Below, piece after piece: positions 18,195-26,864 of a DNA stretch of 64,000 nucleotides. The DNA lies in contig NZ_FCNY02000020.1 of the NCBI RefSeq assembly GCF_001544575.2, positions 1 to 64,000 on the forward strand. The letters are read 5' to 3'. The first letter of the stretch is position 1, and every line of letters starts with the position of its first letter. The position numbers and the translations under genes are program-made. The DNA comes from Caballeronia cordobensis (GTDB taxonomy: Bacteria; Pseudomonadota; Gammaproteobacteria; Burkholderiales; Burkholderiaceae). Under the pieces are notes generated by a model that did not search any database, was not told the DNA's origin, and saw only the letters and a list, made by a program, of their open reading frames with translations.

Positions 18195-18303
18195 GACGGC
18201 CTCCTCCGATGACACTCACGCGATCACTTCATCCGTTCAATATAGGGCAGCGTTACTGTGAACTGATGAGGACATGCCCTTAGGAACGGATTCGTTCATG
18301 CAT

Positions 18304-19530
18304 TCAATCGCCCACCGGCGAATAGGGATGCGCGTATGTATACGGATCGCAAGCCAGGTCATTCAACGCGTATTGCCCCACCGCGTGATACTTCCATCGC
18401 ACGCTGTCATGCAGGGTATGCGTTCTTGCATTGCGCCAATGCCGGTCGAGGTTATGCGCCGCCAGCGTCGATTGCGTGCCCGCCAGTTCGAAGAGCTTGT
18501 TCGATGCGTCGAGAGCGAATTGCGTGGTGAGTATCTTGGCTTCGGCCGTCGCGACGATAGCCGCCACGACATCCGCGCGAGCCGCCTCGCCGCGAGCATC
18601 GTCGATGAGCGAAGCCGCGCGCGCGGTCAGCGCCTGCGCCGCGTGATACGCGACCGTCAACGCGCCGATATCGCGCAACGTGAACGGATCGTCGACCGCA
18701 TGCTGCACGGCGCTGCCACGCGCCGGATGCGATAGTTCGCGCAGGAAGCGCTTCGTATCGTCCAGCGCCGCGCGGCCGATGCCCAGATCGATCGCCGCGT
18801 GGATGATCTGCGATACCGCGTTCGCCGCATCGAGATTCGGGCGACGGCTTCGCTTGACGATCTGCAATTCGTCGAGCTCGACTCCATCGAGCCGGACCTG
18901 TCCGCTCGCCGTCGTACGCTGCCCGAAGCCCGACCAGTCGTCGATGACCTCGACGCCGCGCGCATGCCGCGCGACGAACGCCGTCACGGTCAGGCCTTCG
19001 TCGTCGCGCGCGGCGACCGGTATCCAGTCGGCGAAAAGCGCGCCTGTCGAATAGACCTTGCGGCCCGTGAGCACGTAACCGCGCTCGCTTCGGCGCACCC
19101 GCGTTTCATGCTCCGTCGGCAGCCGGTCGCCGGGCTCGGCGGTGGCATTGCCGAAGCGTTCTCCCGCAAGCGCGCGCGAAAAGAAGAAATCGTTCTGACT
19201 CGGCGTGCCGTCATGCCGAAGCCGTTCCAGCGTTGCGAAGTGATTCTGCGGAATCTGCCCGAGCGACGAATCCGCCGCCGAGATCAGCTCGAATACGTCG
19301 ACGATCGTCCGCACGGAGACATCCGCACCGCCGAACGCGCGCGGCACGCTGATACCCCACAATCCCGACGCGCTGAAGCGCTGGACTTCGTCCCGCGGCA
19401 GGCCGCGTTCACGATCGCGGCGCGATGCATCGACGGCGAATTCCTGCGCGAGACGGCGGGCGATTTGAATGGCTTCGTCGTCGGACCGAACGACGGCGGC
19501 GGTGATCTTATTGGTCATATGAACTCTCAT
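18304..19530 (-). CDS. sfnB: SfnB-like acyl-CoA dehydrogenase-fold flavoprotein
   Basis: This 408-aa protein has the three-part acyl-CoA dehydrogenase fold: helical N domain about 15-130, beta domain about 135-225, helical C domain about 245-380. It belongs to the SfnB/DszC-like branch linked to sulfur-compound oxidation rather than fatty acids. The C-terminal NLDRHWRNARTHTLHDSVRWK is typical of this branch, whose members bind flavin and act as oxygenases. Its ATG overlaps the TGA of the upstream LLM monooxygenase gene (ATGA), so the genes are coupled. It is the last gene of a rhodanese-LLM-sfnB operon. Confidence 0.85.
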   Translation of the reverse strand: MRVHMTNKITAAVVRSDDEAIQIARRLAQEFAVDASRRDRERGLPRDEVQRFSASGLWGISVPRAFGGADVSVRTIVDVFELISAADSSLGQIPQNHFATLERLRHDGTPSQNDFFFSRALAGERFGNATAEPGDRLPTEHETRVRRSERGYVLTGRKVYSTGALFADWIPVAARDDEGLTVTAFVARHARGVEVIDDWSGFGQRTTASGQVRLDGVELDELQIVKRSRRPNLDAANAVSQIIHAAIDLGIGRAALDDTKRFLRELSHPARGSAVQHAVDDPFTLRDIGALTVAYHAAQALTARAASLIDDARGEAARADVVAAIVATAEAKILTTQFALDASNKLFELAGTQSTLAAHNLDRHWRNARTHTLHDSVRWKYHAVGQYALNDLACDPYTYAHPYSPVGD

Positions 19531-20858
19531 GCCGCACGCGCGGCGCGTGCAAACTGGCTTTCGGGACGCGGCAGGCCCAGATGGCCGCGCAGCGTCGTGG
19601 CTTCGTAATCGCGCCGGAAAATGCCCTTGCGCTGCAAGAGCGGCACGACGTGATCGACGAACGCCGCAAGCCCCGAAGGAAACACATCCGCATTCAGATT
19701 GAAGCCGTCCGCGCCGCGCTCGACGAACCAGCGCTCGATATCGTCCGCAATCTGTTCCGGCGTGCCGACGATGATCCGGTGCGCGCCCGGATTGCGGTCC
19801 AGCAGATCGCGCACCGTGAGGTTCTCGCTTTTCGCGAGCGCCACGGTCGAATCGATGAATCCGCGCGAGAGATCCGAGCGCGTCACCTTGCCGATGAGTT
19901 CGTACGGCAGCGGCGCATCGATATGCAGATCGTCCGGCGCGAGCCCGAGCGCGCCCGCGAGCCGCGCGACCTCGCGATCGGTGTCGAGCAGCGCATCGAG
20001 TGCGGCCTTGCGCTCGCGCGCTTCGCGCTCCGTGCCGCCGATCACCGGATACAGACCGGGCAGCAGCAGGAAGTGGTCGGGATTGCGTCCATGCAGACGC
20101 ACGCGCTCTTTCATCTCGGCATAGAAGGCCTGCGCCGTGGGCAAGGTGGTCTGCGCGGTGAAGACGGCATCGGCGAAGCGCGCGGCGAGCGCACGGCCGC
20201 CTTCGGACGAACCGGCCTGCACGAGCACGGGCCGCCCTTGCGGACTGCGCGGCACGGTGGACGGCCCGCGCACCGAGAAATGCGCGCCGCGATGCTCGAT
20301 GGCATGCACGCGCGACGGATCGGCGTAACGGCCGCTCGCCGGGTCGGCGACGAAGGCATCGTCTTCCCAGCTATCCCACAGCTTCGTCACGACTTCGACA
20401 AATTCCTGCGCGCGCGCATAGCGATCTTCGACCGTGAGCGGCACGTCGTGGCTGAAGTTCGCGGCGGCCGCGGCGTCGTAGGTCGTCACCGCGTTGAAGG
20501 CGACGCGCCCGCCGCTCAGATGATCGACCGATGCGAAGCGCCGCGCGAGATTGAACGGATCGTTGAACGTGGTCGATGCCGTGCCGATCAGCCCGACATG
20601 CTTCGTCGCGCCCGCGAGCGCGGTCAGTAGCACGGTCGGCTCCAGCGCTTGCGACGGCCCTTCCGCATGATTGCGCAGCGCGAGCAGATCGGAGAGAAAC
20701 ACGGCGTCGAGCTTGCCGCGTTCGGCGATCGTTGCGATCTCCTTGAAGAAATCGAGATCGACGATCGAGCGCGGATTGTCGAGCGTGCGCCATCCGGCGG
20801 GATGACGGCCGACGCCGGTGATGTTCGTATTCAGATGCAACTGGCGCGTGTGACTCAT
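19527..20858 (-). CDS. LLM-class FMN-dependent monooxygenase (NtaA/SnaA/DszA family)
   Basis: This is a 443-aa flavin-dependent monooxygenase with a TIM-barrel luciferase-like fold. Family marks are the N-terminal HLNTNITGVGRHPAGWR, the FLSDLLALR strand, the TASTTFNDPFNLARRF segment and the SPQGRPVLVQAGSSEGG loop. Such enzymes use FMNH2 from a separate reductase, here plausibly the one at 13497-14135, to open C-S or C-N bonds. Both ends overlap neighbours by four bases (ATGA). The longer open frame upstream is antifamily; the start at 20858 is supported by AAGGAGA. Confidence 0.9.
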   Translation of the reverse strand: MSHTRQLHLNTNITGVGRHPAGWRTLDNPRSIVDLDFFKEIATIAERGKLDAVFLSDLLALRNHAEGPSQALEPTVLLTALAGATKHVGLIGTASTTFNDPFNLARRFASVDHLSGGRVAFNAVTTYDAAAAANFSHDVPLTVEDRYARAQEFVEVVTKLWDSWEDDAFVADPASGRYADPSRVHAIEHRGAHFSVRGPSTVPRSPQGRPVLVQAGSSEGGRALAARFADAVFTAQTTLPTAQAFYAEMKERVRLHGRNPDHFLLLPGLYPVIGGTEREARERKAALDALLDTDREVARLAGALGLAPDDLHIDAPLPYELIGKVTRSDLSRGFIDSTVALAKSENLTVRDLLDRNPGAHRIIVGTPEQIADDIERWFVERGADGFNLNADVFPSGLAAFVDHVVPLLQRKGIFRRDYEATTLRGHLGLPRPESQFARAARAA

Positions 20859-22522
20859 GATGCCGTGCTCTCCTTCAGCGCGTTCAGATGCTCGTGGCTG
20901 CGCCGCGCGGTGGCGGTGCCGAAGTCGAGCACGTCGATCGATGCGATCGCGTCGCGCTCCACTTGCGCGACGAGTTGCAGTTCCCATGCGAGATACGCGT
21001 TCATCTGCTCGGCGACGCGATCCGCGGGCGCGTGATACGGGCTGTACCACGCGTCGTCGTCGCCGGTGAGGTTGTGTTCGTCGCCGGAAGCGAGCGGCAG
21101 GCCGAGCGCGCCCCAGCGCTTCGTACCGCCGATCAGCGCGGCGATATCCGCGCGATGCTGCGTGAGTTCCGCGGCGACGACGCCCGCGAGCACGCCGTCT
21201 TCCGATGTCAGCACGAGTGGCGTATCGCGCGCAAAGTCGTTCAGACGGGTGAGCAGTTCGCTTGCCGCGACGAAACGCGCGCCGCTCACGTGAGCGCGCC
21301 TGAAGGCGAGACTGCTGTCGATATCGATAACCTGCGCCCGGCCTTCTGCGATCGCGGCCTGCAGCGCATCCGCTTCGATCCAGCGCGTGCGCGCGCCATG
21401 CGGGCGCACGGCGAGCGGTTCGGGACCGGCTTCGAACGTATCGGCGCTGAGCGCGGCGCTCGCGGCATCGTCGAGCACGCGCACGTCGAGATAGCCGAGC
21501 TGCCTGAGCCATGACGCCGTCATGCGGGCGCGCACGCCGTCGTCGTCGCGCAGTACCACGCGTGCGTGCAGCGTGCCGATGTATTCGTCGGTCGCCTGCA
21601 CGAGCTGGCCGCCGGGCGCGGAACGCCATCCCGACGGATGACCCGCTTCGTATTCGAGCGGATCGCGCACATCGAAGCGATACAGCGTGCGTTCGCCGCT
21701 TTCGCGTTCCAGCGCGGCGAGCGTCTCGCGATTGATCACGGGCACATCGGCCTTGCGCGCGGCTGCGGCAGCGAGTTCGCGCGCGTGGGCGAGCGTCGAG
21801 GCGTCGGGACGCGGCGCGGTGCGGATCTCGCCATGCCCCAGTTCGAGGCCCGCGAGCAGCCACGACATCGAGCCGCCTGTCAGCGCCGCGACGGGATTCG
21901 GCACGCCCGCGTTGACGAGCGATTGCGCGCCGAGAATGCTGCGCGTGCGCCCCGCGCAATTCACGACGATGAGCGTGTCCGGCGAAGGCGCGGCCGCGAG
22001 CGCGCGATAGACCAGCTCCGCCCCGGCGCAGTCGATGCCGCCCGGAATGTTCATCGTGTTGAATTCGCCGAACGGGCGCGAGTCGAGCACGACGAGATCG
22101 TCGCCCGCGTCCTGGCGCGCTTTCAGTGTTTCGGCGTCGATGTTGGGCGTGTGCAGTTCGTGCTCGATCAGTTCGCCGAACGCCTTGCCGGGCACGTTCG
22201 TGCCGCTGAAGATTTCGAAGCCCGCGCGCGCCCAGCCATCGACCCCGCCTTCCAGTATCGATACATCCGTATAGCCCCAGCGTGCGAGCAGCGCGGCGGC
22301 GCGCGGCGTGTGTTCGCCGTTCGTATCGACGAGCATCACAGGTGTGCCGCGCCGTGGCACGAGCCGCCCGATGAGCAGCCCGAGACGCCCGACCGGCGCG
22401 ACCGACGAGTAGAACAGGCGCCGTCTTGCGGACACGCCTTCCTCGCGCACGTCGAGCACGGCGAGTTCGTTACGTTGAGCGATGAGCGTGCGCAATTGCG
22501 CGGGAGACACGAGGCGGGACAT
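20855..22522 (-). CDS. Four-domain rhodanese-like protein
   Basis: This 555-aa protein has four tandem rhodanese-like domains (roughly 1-125, 130-250, 265-375, 385-495) and a helical tail. Only the second domain keeps an active-site cysteine (VNCAGRTR, near residue 188). The matching loops of domains 1, 3 and 4 read DTNGEHT, RDDDGVR and TSEDGVL, without cysteine. Rhodanese domains carry sulfane sulfur as a persulfide; the inactive copies may be structural or binding domains. It is the first gene of the operon with the LLM monooxygenase and SfnB-like gene, supporting a role in handling released sulfur. Confidence 0.85.
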   Translation of the reverse strand: MSRLVSPAQLRTLIAQRNELAVLDVREEGVSARRRLFYSSVAPVGRLGLLIGRLVPRRGTPVMLVDTNGEHTPRAAALLARWGYTDVSILEGGVDGWARAGFEIFSGTNVPGKAFGELIEHELHTPNIDAETLKARQDAGDDLVVLDSRPFGEFNTMNIPGGIDCAGAELVYRALAAAPSPDTLIVVNCAGRTRSILGAQSLVNAGVPNPVAALTGGSMSWLLAGLELGHGEIRTAPRPDASTLAHARELAAAAARKADVPVINRETLAALERESGERTLYRFDVRDPLEYEAGHPSGWRSAPGGQLVQATDEYIGTLHARVVLRDDDGVRARMTASWLRQLGYLDVRVLDDAASAALSADTFEAGPEPLAVRPHGARTRWIEADALQAAIAEGRAQVIDIDSSLAFRRAHVSGARFVAASELLTRLNDFARDTPLVLTSEDGVLAGVVAAELTQHRADIAALIGGTKRWGALGLPLASGDEHNLTGDDDAWYSPYHAPADRVAEQMNAYLAWELQLVAQVERDAIASIDVLDFGTATARRSHEHLNALKESTAS

Positions 22523-22727
22523 GGGCGATGAAACCTCGGAGAATGAAAAGGGATCATCTTCGTTGCACGGGCGTTCGTCGCGAACCGATCATTTCGCGGA
22601 TCCTTTCGCACGAATCGATGCATTGAATAGCTGCGTAAATTGGTTCGCGCCAGCCGATGCGTCTTTTATGCTCTTGCGCTGGCGTATCTCGCGTTTCATG
22701 CCTTCATCCTTATCGAATCGATCATTC

Positions 22728-23321
22728 ATGACACATCGACCCGCTCCAACCGATATCGCCATTCATCCGCTGATCGCCGGGCGATGGAGTCCGCGCGCCT
22801 ATGCGGATCGTTCCGTCGCGCATGCGCAGGTGATCGCGCTGCTCGAAGCGGCGCGCTGGGCGCCCTCGGCGTATAACGCGCAGCCGTGGCGTTTCGTCGT
22901 GTTCGAGAAGACGGACGATCCCGACGCCTTCGCGCGCGCGTTCTCGTTTCTCGTGCCGTTCAATCAGACGTGGAACGCGAATGCGCAAGTGCTGGTCGTC
23001 GTGCTCGCCGATACGCTCAACGCCAAAGGCGAGCCGAATCCCAACGCGAGCTATGACGCGGGCGCTGCCGCGCTGGCGCTCCTGCTTCAGGCGCATGCGC
23101 AGGATCTCGCCGCGCACGCGATGAGCGGCTTCGATGCGAAGGGTTTCGAAGAGGCGTTTGCGATTCCCGATCGCTACACGGCGCTTTCCGTGATTTCCGT
23201 CGCGCATCATGGCGATGCGGGCGCGTTGCCCGCCGCGCTCGCCGAACGCGAACGCGCGCCGCGCGCCCGCCTCTCGCTGGCGGATATCGCGCAATTCGGA
23301 GGATGGAAGCCGGCGGACTGA
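22728..23321 (+). CDS. Nitroreductase family protein
   Basis: This is a 197-aa FMN-dependent nitroreductase-fold protein. The N-terminal RWSPRAYADRSV places the FMN-binding arginine, followed by LLEAARWAPSAYNAQPWRFVV, the usual second flavin contact. The partner strand EAFAIPDRYTALSVISV is near the C terminus. Length is normal. An in-frame ATG at 22698 is also possible; neither has a clear ribosome site. The physiological substrate is unknown. It lies downstream of, and divergent from, the sulfur operon. Confidence 0.85.
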   Translation: MTHRPAPTDIAIHPLIAGRWSPRAYADRSVAHAQVIALLEAARWAPSAYNAQPWRFVVFEKTDDPDAFARAFSFLVPFNQTWNANAQVLVVVLADTLNAKGEPNPNASYDAGAAALALLLQAHAQDLAAHAMSGFDAKGFEEAFAIPDRYTALSVISVAHHGDAGALPAALAERERAPRARLSLADIAQFGGWKPAD

Positions 23322-23465
23322 CCTTCGCTGTCGTTATCGATCTGGCTCCTGCTCTCGCACGACCGTGCGCCGCGTTGCCGCGCGTCATCGACGATGCGTG
23401 TGGTATAAGCACCGCATGCGCGCGCCAAGCCTCGCGGCGCGCAACGAACGTGACAGGAGCATGCA

Positions 23466-23750
23466 GTGAGAAGGACCGCCGAAAACAAATTGAAGGTGGT
23501 CGCGGTACGGGTCGATCCACAATTCGAGCAACGGCTGCGACTACTGGCAGAAGTGACGGGACGCAAGCAATCGTTCTTTCTTCAGCAGATGATCGAGAAC
23601 GGCATCGGCGCAATGGAAGAGACCTGGCTGCCGCCGGAGTTGCTGGAACAGGTGCGCAGCGGCACCTTGCCCGCCTTGCAGCAGGATCGCATCGCGACCG
23701 CCGATCTCTTCGGCGATTCGTCGTCCGGCGAATCGGAACAGGCTTCATGA
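23466..23750 (+). CDS. Ribbon-helix-helix-like small protein
   Basis: This 94-aa protein has a short beta strand (LKVVAVRVDP) followed by two helices (EQRLRLLAEVTG and SFFLQQMIENGIGAMEE), the pattern of ribbon-helix-helix DNA-binding proteins and of some antitoxins. The acidic, disordered tail (FGDSSSGESEQ) may bind a partner. The start is GTG with AGGAG six bases upstream. Its stop overlaps the start of the chorismatase gene (ATGA). No toxin of known type follows, so a regulatory role for the operon is more likely than a toxin-antitoxin role. This is inference. Confidence 0.65.
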   Translation: MRRTAENKLKVVAVRVDPQFEQRLRLLAEVTGRKQSFFLQQMIENGIGAMEETWLPPELLEQVRSGTLPALQQDRIATADLFGDSSSGESEQAS

Positions 23751-24712
23751 TCGCATCGCGCTTCGCCCGTATCGACGAAACGTGCGACGGTGGCGTGCTC
23801 GCGCGCATCGTGTTCGGCGACACGGCCGGGCCGCCCGTCATCGAGGGCGGCGTGCCGACGCTGCGCCTCGCCATGTACGACGACGCCCGCGACGGCTTCG
23901 CCGAAATCTGGCAGGGCGCCGCGCCGGTTCGCAGCGGAACCTTCAACGATCTCGTCTTCGCCCACAACGACGAGTTCCTGTTTTGCGCGGGCTTCATCCC
24001 GTCTTCGGATCGCTACACCGACGCCACGCGCAAAGCCTATGGCGATGCGTTCGCGCTCGTGCGCGACCTGCGCTTCCCGAAGATTTTCCGCATGTGGAAT
24101 TTCATTCCGCGCATCAACGGAGAGAATCGCGAAGGACTGGAGGTGTATCGCGATTTCTGCCGCGGACGCGCCGTCGCATTCGAAGAGGACTACGCGGCGG
24201 CGTCGGGCATGCCGGCGGCGACAGGCATCGGCACATGGGGCGATGGCGTCGCCTTCTATTTTCTGGCGTGTCGCGAGAGCGCGGTCAGGCACATCGAGAA
24301 TTCGCTTCAGACGCCCGCGTATGAGTATCCGCAGCGGTACGGCCCGAAAGCGCCGAGCTTCGCGCGCGGCACGCAATTGGGCGACACGCTGTTCGTGTCG
24401 GGCACGGCCAGCATTCTCGGTCACGAGACCATGCACGCGGGACATCTGCATAAGCAGTGGGACGTCGCCATTGGGAACGTCGCGCATCTGATCGGCGCCG
24501 ACAATCTTCAGGCGCGAGGCTATACCTTGCGCGAACTCGATCACATCAAGGTCTATTACCGGAATTCGGCGGATCTGGCCACCGTGATGCAACTGGCGAA
24601 AGCCACGTTTCATCCCGATGCGGACATCCGCTATCTGAAGGTCGATATCTGCCGCGCCGATCTGCTCGTCGAGGTCGAAGGCATCGCGTCATACCGGCAT
24701 CGCTCAGACTGA
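23747..24712 (+). CDS. Chorismatase (FkbO/Hyg5/XanB2-type family)
   Basis: This 321-aa cytosolic enzyme resembles the FkbO/Hyg5 chorismatase family, which converts chorismate to dihydroxycyclohexadiene carboxylate or to 3- or 4-hydroxybenzoate. Visible hallmarks are FRMWNFIPRING, the conserved YRDFCRGRAVAFEE, PAATGIGTWG, the FVSGTASILGHET strand-turn shared with the RidA-like fold, and the C-terminal ICRADLLVEVEG. Length is close to known members. It is translationally coupled to the RHH gene and convergent, with a 9-base overlap, with a LysR gene. The product type is not determined. It is not in a visible polyketide or aryl polyene cluster. Confidence 0.78.
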   Translation: MIASRFARIDETCDGGVLARIVFGDTAGPPVIEGGVPTLRLAMYDDARDGFAEIWQGAAPVRSGTFNDLVFAHNDEFLFCAGFIPSSDRYTDATRKAYGDAFALVRDLRFPKIFRMWNFIPRINGENREGLEVYRDFCRGRAVAFEEDYAAASGMPAATGIGTWGDGVAFYFLACRESAVRHIENSLQTPAYEYPQRYGPKAPSFARGTQLGDTLFVSGTASILGHETMHAGHLHKQWDVAIGNVAHLIGADNLQARGYTLRELDHIKVYYRNSADLATVMQLAKATFHPDADIRYLKVDICRADLLVEVEGIASYRHRSD

Positions 24713-25573
24713 AGCCGCTTGCCTGAGCGTTTTCACGAGCAGGCTTTGCAGGCTGTCCACCGCTTTCGAGCCGCGTGAATCGCGGCTTCGATACACCGCC
24801 ACTTCCATCGGTTCGAGCGGCCCGAGATCTTCGGCGCTGCCGAGAATCCGCAAATGTTCGGGCGCGCTGCATTGCGTGAGCGCCGCGATGGCGAGCCCGC
24901 TTTCGACGGCCGCGATCTGTCCGGCGAGGCTCGAACTGTTATACACGACCTTGTAGCGCCGGCCTTGCTGCGCGAGCGAATTGATCGCGCCGCGCCGCGC
25001 GAGGCTCGCGCTTTCGTAGACGGCGATCGGCAACGGGTCGCGCCGCCACAGCTCGAATTGCGCCGCGCCGACCCAGACCATCGGCTCATGAAAGAGCAGT
25101 GTGCCGCGCCGGCGGGAATCGCGTGAGATCAGCGCGATATCGAGCTCGCCATTCGCGACGCGCGGAATCAGCGTGGTCGATTGCTCACAGATCAGCTCGA
25201 TTTCCACGCCGCTGTGGCGTGGCGCGAAGCGTCTGAGTACCGGCGTCAGATACTTCGCCGCGTAGTCGTCGGGCACGCCGAGCCGCACGCGTCCGGTCAG
25301 TTGCTCGCCTTGCAGCGCAACGTGGGCTTCGGCGTGCAGATCGAGAATGCGGCGCGCATAGCCGAGCAGCGTCTGGCCGTCGTGCGTCAGTTCGAGCGTG
25401 CGCGCGCCGCGTTCGATGAGCCGCAATCCCAGCGCGCTTTCCAGCTTCTTCAACTGCATGCTCACCGCCGATTGAGAGCGGTGCACTTCACCGGCCGCGC
25501 TCGAGAGCGAACCCGCGTCGACGACCGCGACGAAGCATTTGAGCCAGTCGGTCTGCAAATCGTAGGGTTTCAT
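24704..25573 (-). CDS. LysR family transcriptional regulator
   Basis: This is a 289-aa LysR regulator. The DNA-binding domain begins LQTDWLKCFVAVVDAGSLSS and includes SQSAVSMQLKKLE; the effector domain runs from about 93. The start at 25573 (MKPYD) is preferred to an upstream frame that adds 26 basic residues absent from the family. It is divergent from the EamA exporter gene at 25661, with a palindrome between them, and probably regulates it. The 3' end overlaps the convergent chorismatase gene by nine bases. Confidence 0.88.
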   Translation of the reverse strand: MKPYDLQTDWLKCFVAVVDAGSLSSAAGEVHRSQSAVSMQLKKLESALGLRLIERGARTLELTHDGQTLLGYARRILDLHAEAHVALQGEQLTGRVRLGVPDDYAAKYLTPVLRRFAPRHSGVEIELICEQSTTLIPRVANGELDIALISRDSRRRGTLLFHEPMVWVGAAQFELWRRDPLPIAVYESASLARRGAINSLAQQGRRYKVVYNSSSLAGQIAAVESGLAIAALTQCSAPEHLRILGSAEDLGPLEPMEVAVYRSRDSRGSKAVDSLQSLLVKTLRQAASV

Positions 25574-25589
25574 GGCTGTCGCGGATGCT

Positions 25590-25602
25590 TTCGAAAATCG
25601 AA
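25590..25602. promoter_or_regulatory. Candidate LysR operator (TTCGA-AAA-TCGAA)
   Basis: A 13-bp inverted repeat with exact T-N11-A spacing lies in the 87-base gap between the divergent LysR (start 25573) and EamA (start 25661) genes. A GTTCGAATT element follows at 25611-25619. Binding is inferred. Confidence 0.45.
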
Positions 25603-25660
25603 TGGATGACGTTCGAATTATGCGCTTTTCGTTTCGATGCGCGCGGGACACACTGCGTCC

Positions 25661-26572
25661 ATGAATACGAACTCATCTTCTCAGGCGGTATGGCGCCATC
25701 CGTCGCGCACGACAGGCGCGTGGCCGTTTCTGCTCGGCTGCGCGCTGCTCGGCACGATCGGTGTCTTCCTGCACGAAGCCCACGCCGATCCGTTGACCGC
25801 GACGTGGTTCCGCTGCGCATTCGGCTTGCTCGGCATGAGCGCGTGGGTGATCGTGCGGCGGCAGACGCGTTTCCTGCGCCTGACGCGAACCACCGGCCCG
25901 TGGGTGCTGGCCGCCAGCATGCTGATGGTGGTGAGCTGGGCGCTCTTCTTCAGTGCGGTCGAGCGAATCTCGGCGGGCGTCGCCATCGTCCTGTTTCATG
26001 TGCAGCCGATGTGGGTGCTGCTGCTCGCATCCGTGCTGCTGAAAGAGACGATCGGCGCGCAGCGCTTCGCGGCCGTCGCGGTCGCGATGTTCGGGCTGGT
26101 GCTCGCGACGGGCATCGTCGGGCACGCCGCGGAGGGATCGAAAGACGCGGGAGGGTACTGGATCGGCGTTGTCGCGTGTATTGCCGGGTCGCTGTGCATG
26201 GCGTGCGTGACGCTGATCGCCAAACGGCTGCGCGGCATGCCCGCGGGGACGCTGGCGTGGTGGCAATGCGCGGTCGGCACGCTCGCGCTCTGGGTCTGGC
26301 CGATGGAGCAGGGATGGCCCGCGTGGGGCGTGTCGTGGATCTGGCTCGCGGGGCTCGGCGTCATTCACACGGGGCTCGCGTACACGCTGATGTATCTCGG
26401 CATGGCGCGGCTGGATACGGCGCGTATCGCGGTGTTCCAGTTCGTCTATCCGGCGGTGGCGATCGTCATCGACTGGCTGTATTTCGATCAGCGCCTGAGC
26501 GGCCTTCAGCTTGCGGGCATCGCGGTGATGTCGGTGGCGATAGGGGTTGCGGAGCGGCGGCCGGCCGCGTGA
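25661..26572 (+). CDS. EamA/DMT-family transporter
   Basis: This 303-aa inner-membrane protein has about ten hydrophobic segments arranged as two EamA repeats. The first repeat holds VSWALFFSAVERISAGVAIVL and the second ends MARLDTARIAVFQFVYPAVAIVI, the classic DMT gate motif. Such proteins export metabolites or amino acid-like compounds. The start at 25661 is used; an ATG at 25637 would add eight residues. It is divergent from a LysR gene that likely controls it. The substrate is unknown. Confidence 0.88.
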   Translation: MNTNSSSQAVWRHPSRTTGAWPFLLGCALLGTIGVFLHEAHADPLTATWFRCAFGLLGMSAWVIVRRQTRFLRLTRTTGPWVLAASMLMVVSWALFFSAVERISAGVAIVLFHVQPMWVLLLASVLLKETIGAQRFAAVAVAMFGLVLATGIVGHAAEGSKDAGGYWIGVVACIAGSLCMACVTLIAKRLRGMPAGTLAWWQCAVGTLALWVWPMEQGWPAWGVSWIWLAGLGVIHTGLAYTLMYLGMARLDTARIAVFQFVYPAVAIVIDWLYFDQRLSGLQLAGIAVMSVAIGVAERRPAA

Positions 26573-26630
26573 TCGAGCAAGCGGCGATGTGCGATGCTAC
26601 GGGCGGACTTCATACGCATAGGAGCTGCAC

Positions 26631-26864
26631 ATGGTTCAAGTATTCCTCGCGCGCGCGAAGCTTACGTCAGCAAGCCAATCCGAGAAGGCACGTACAAAGG
26701 AGCTGAAAGTCAACGCCTCACGTGCAAGCGAACGTACGTCGAGGGAAGAGGTTCAGGAGAGAGTCGCCAGTGAGTGGGCGGAACAGAACGTCGAGTTAGT
26801 CAAAGCATACACGGCGATGGTGGAGCGGGAAGGCCTCCCGTTGGCGAATTTTCGGACGTTTTGA
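26631..26864 (+). CDS. ccdA: CcdA-like antitoxin (orphan)
   Basis: This is a 77-aa protein whose C-terminal half (residues about 41-77) follows the CcdA pattern: a helix ending in W-AEQN, then AYTAMVEREGLPLANFRTF. That segment in CcdA wraps around the CcdB toxin. The N-terminal half is basic and would be the DNA-binding part, but is less canonical. AGGAG precedes the ATG by six bases, so it is probably still translated. The adjoining ccdB is a wreck (26857-27020), so the antitoxin has no intact local partner. Composition is less GC-rich than neighbours, fitting acquisition by transfer. Confidence 0.78.
   Translation: MVQVFLARAKLTSASQSEKARTKELKVNASRASERTSREEVQERVASEWAEQNVELVKAYTAMVEREGLPLANFRTF

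Noticed and set aside
23466..24712. RHH protein plus chorismatase as a toxin-antitoxin pair
   Set aside because: The second protein is a metabolic enzyme family of 321 residues with no toxin features.
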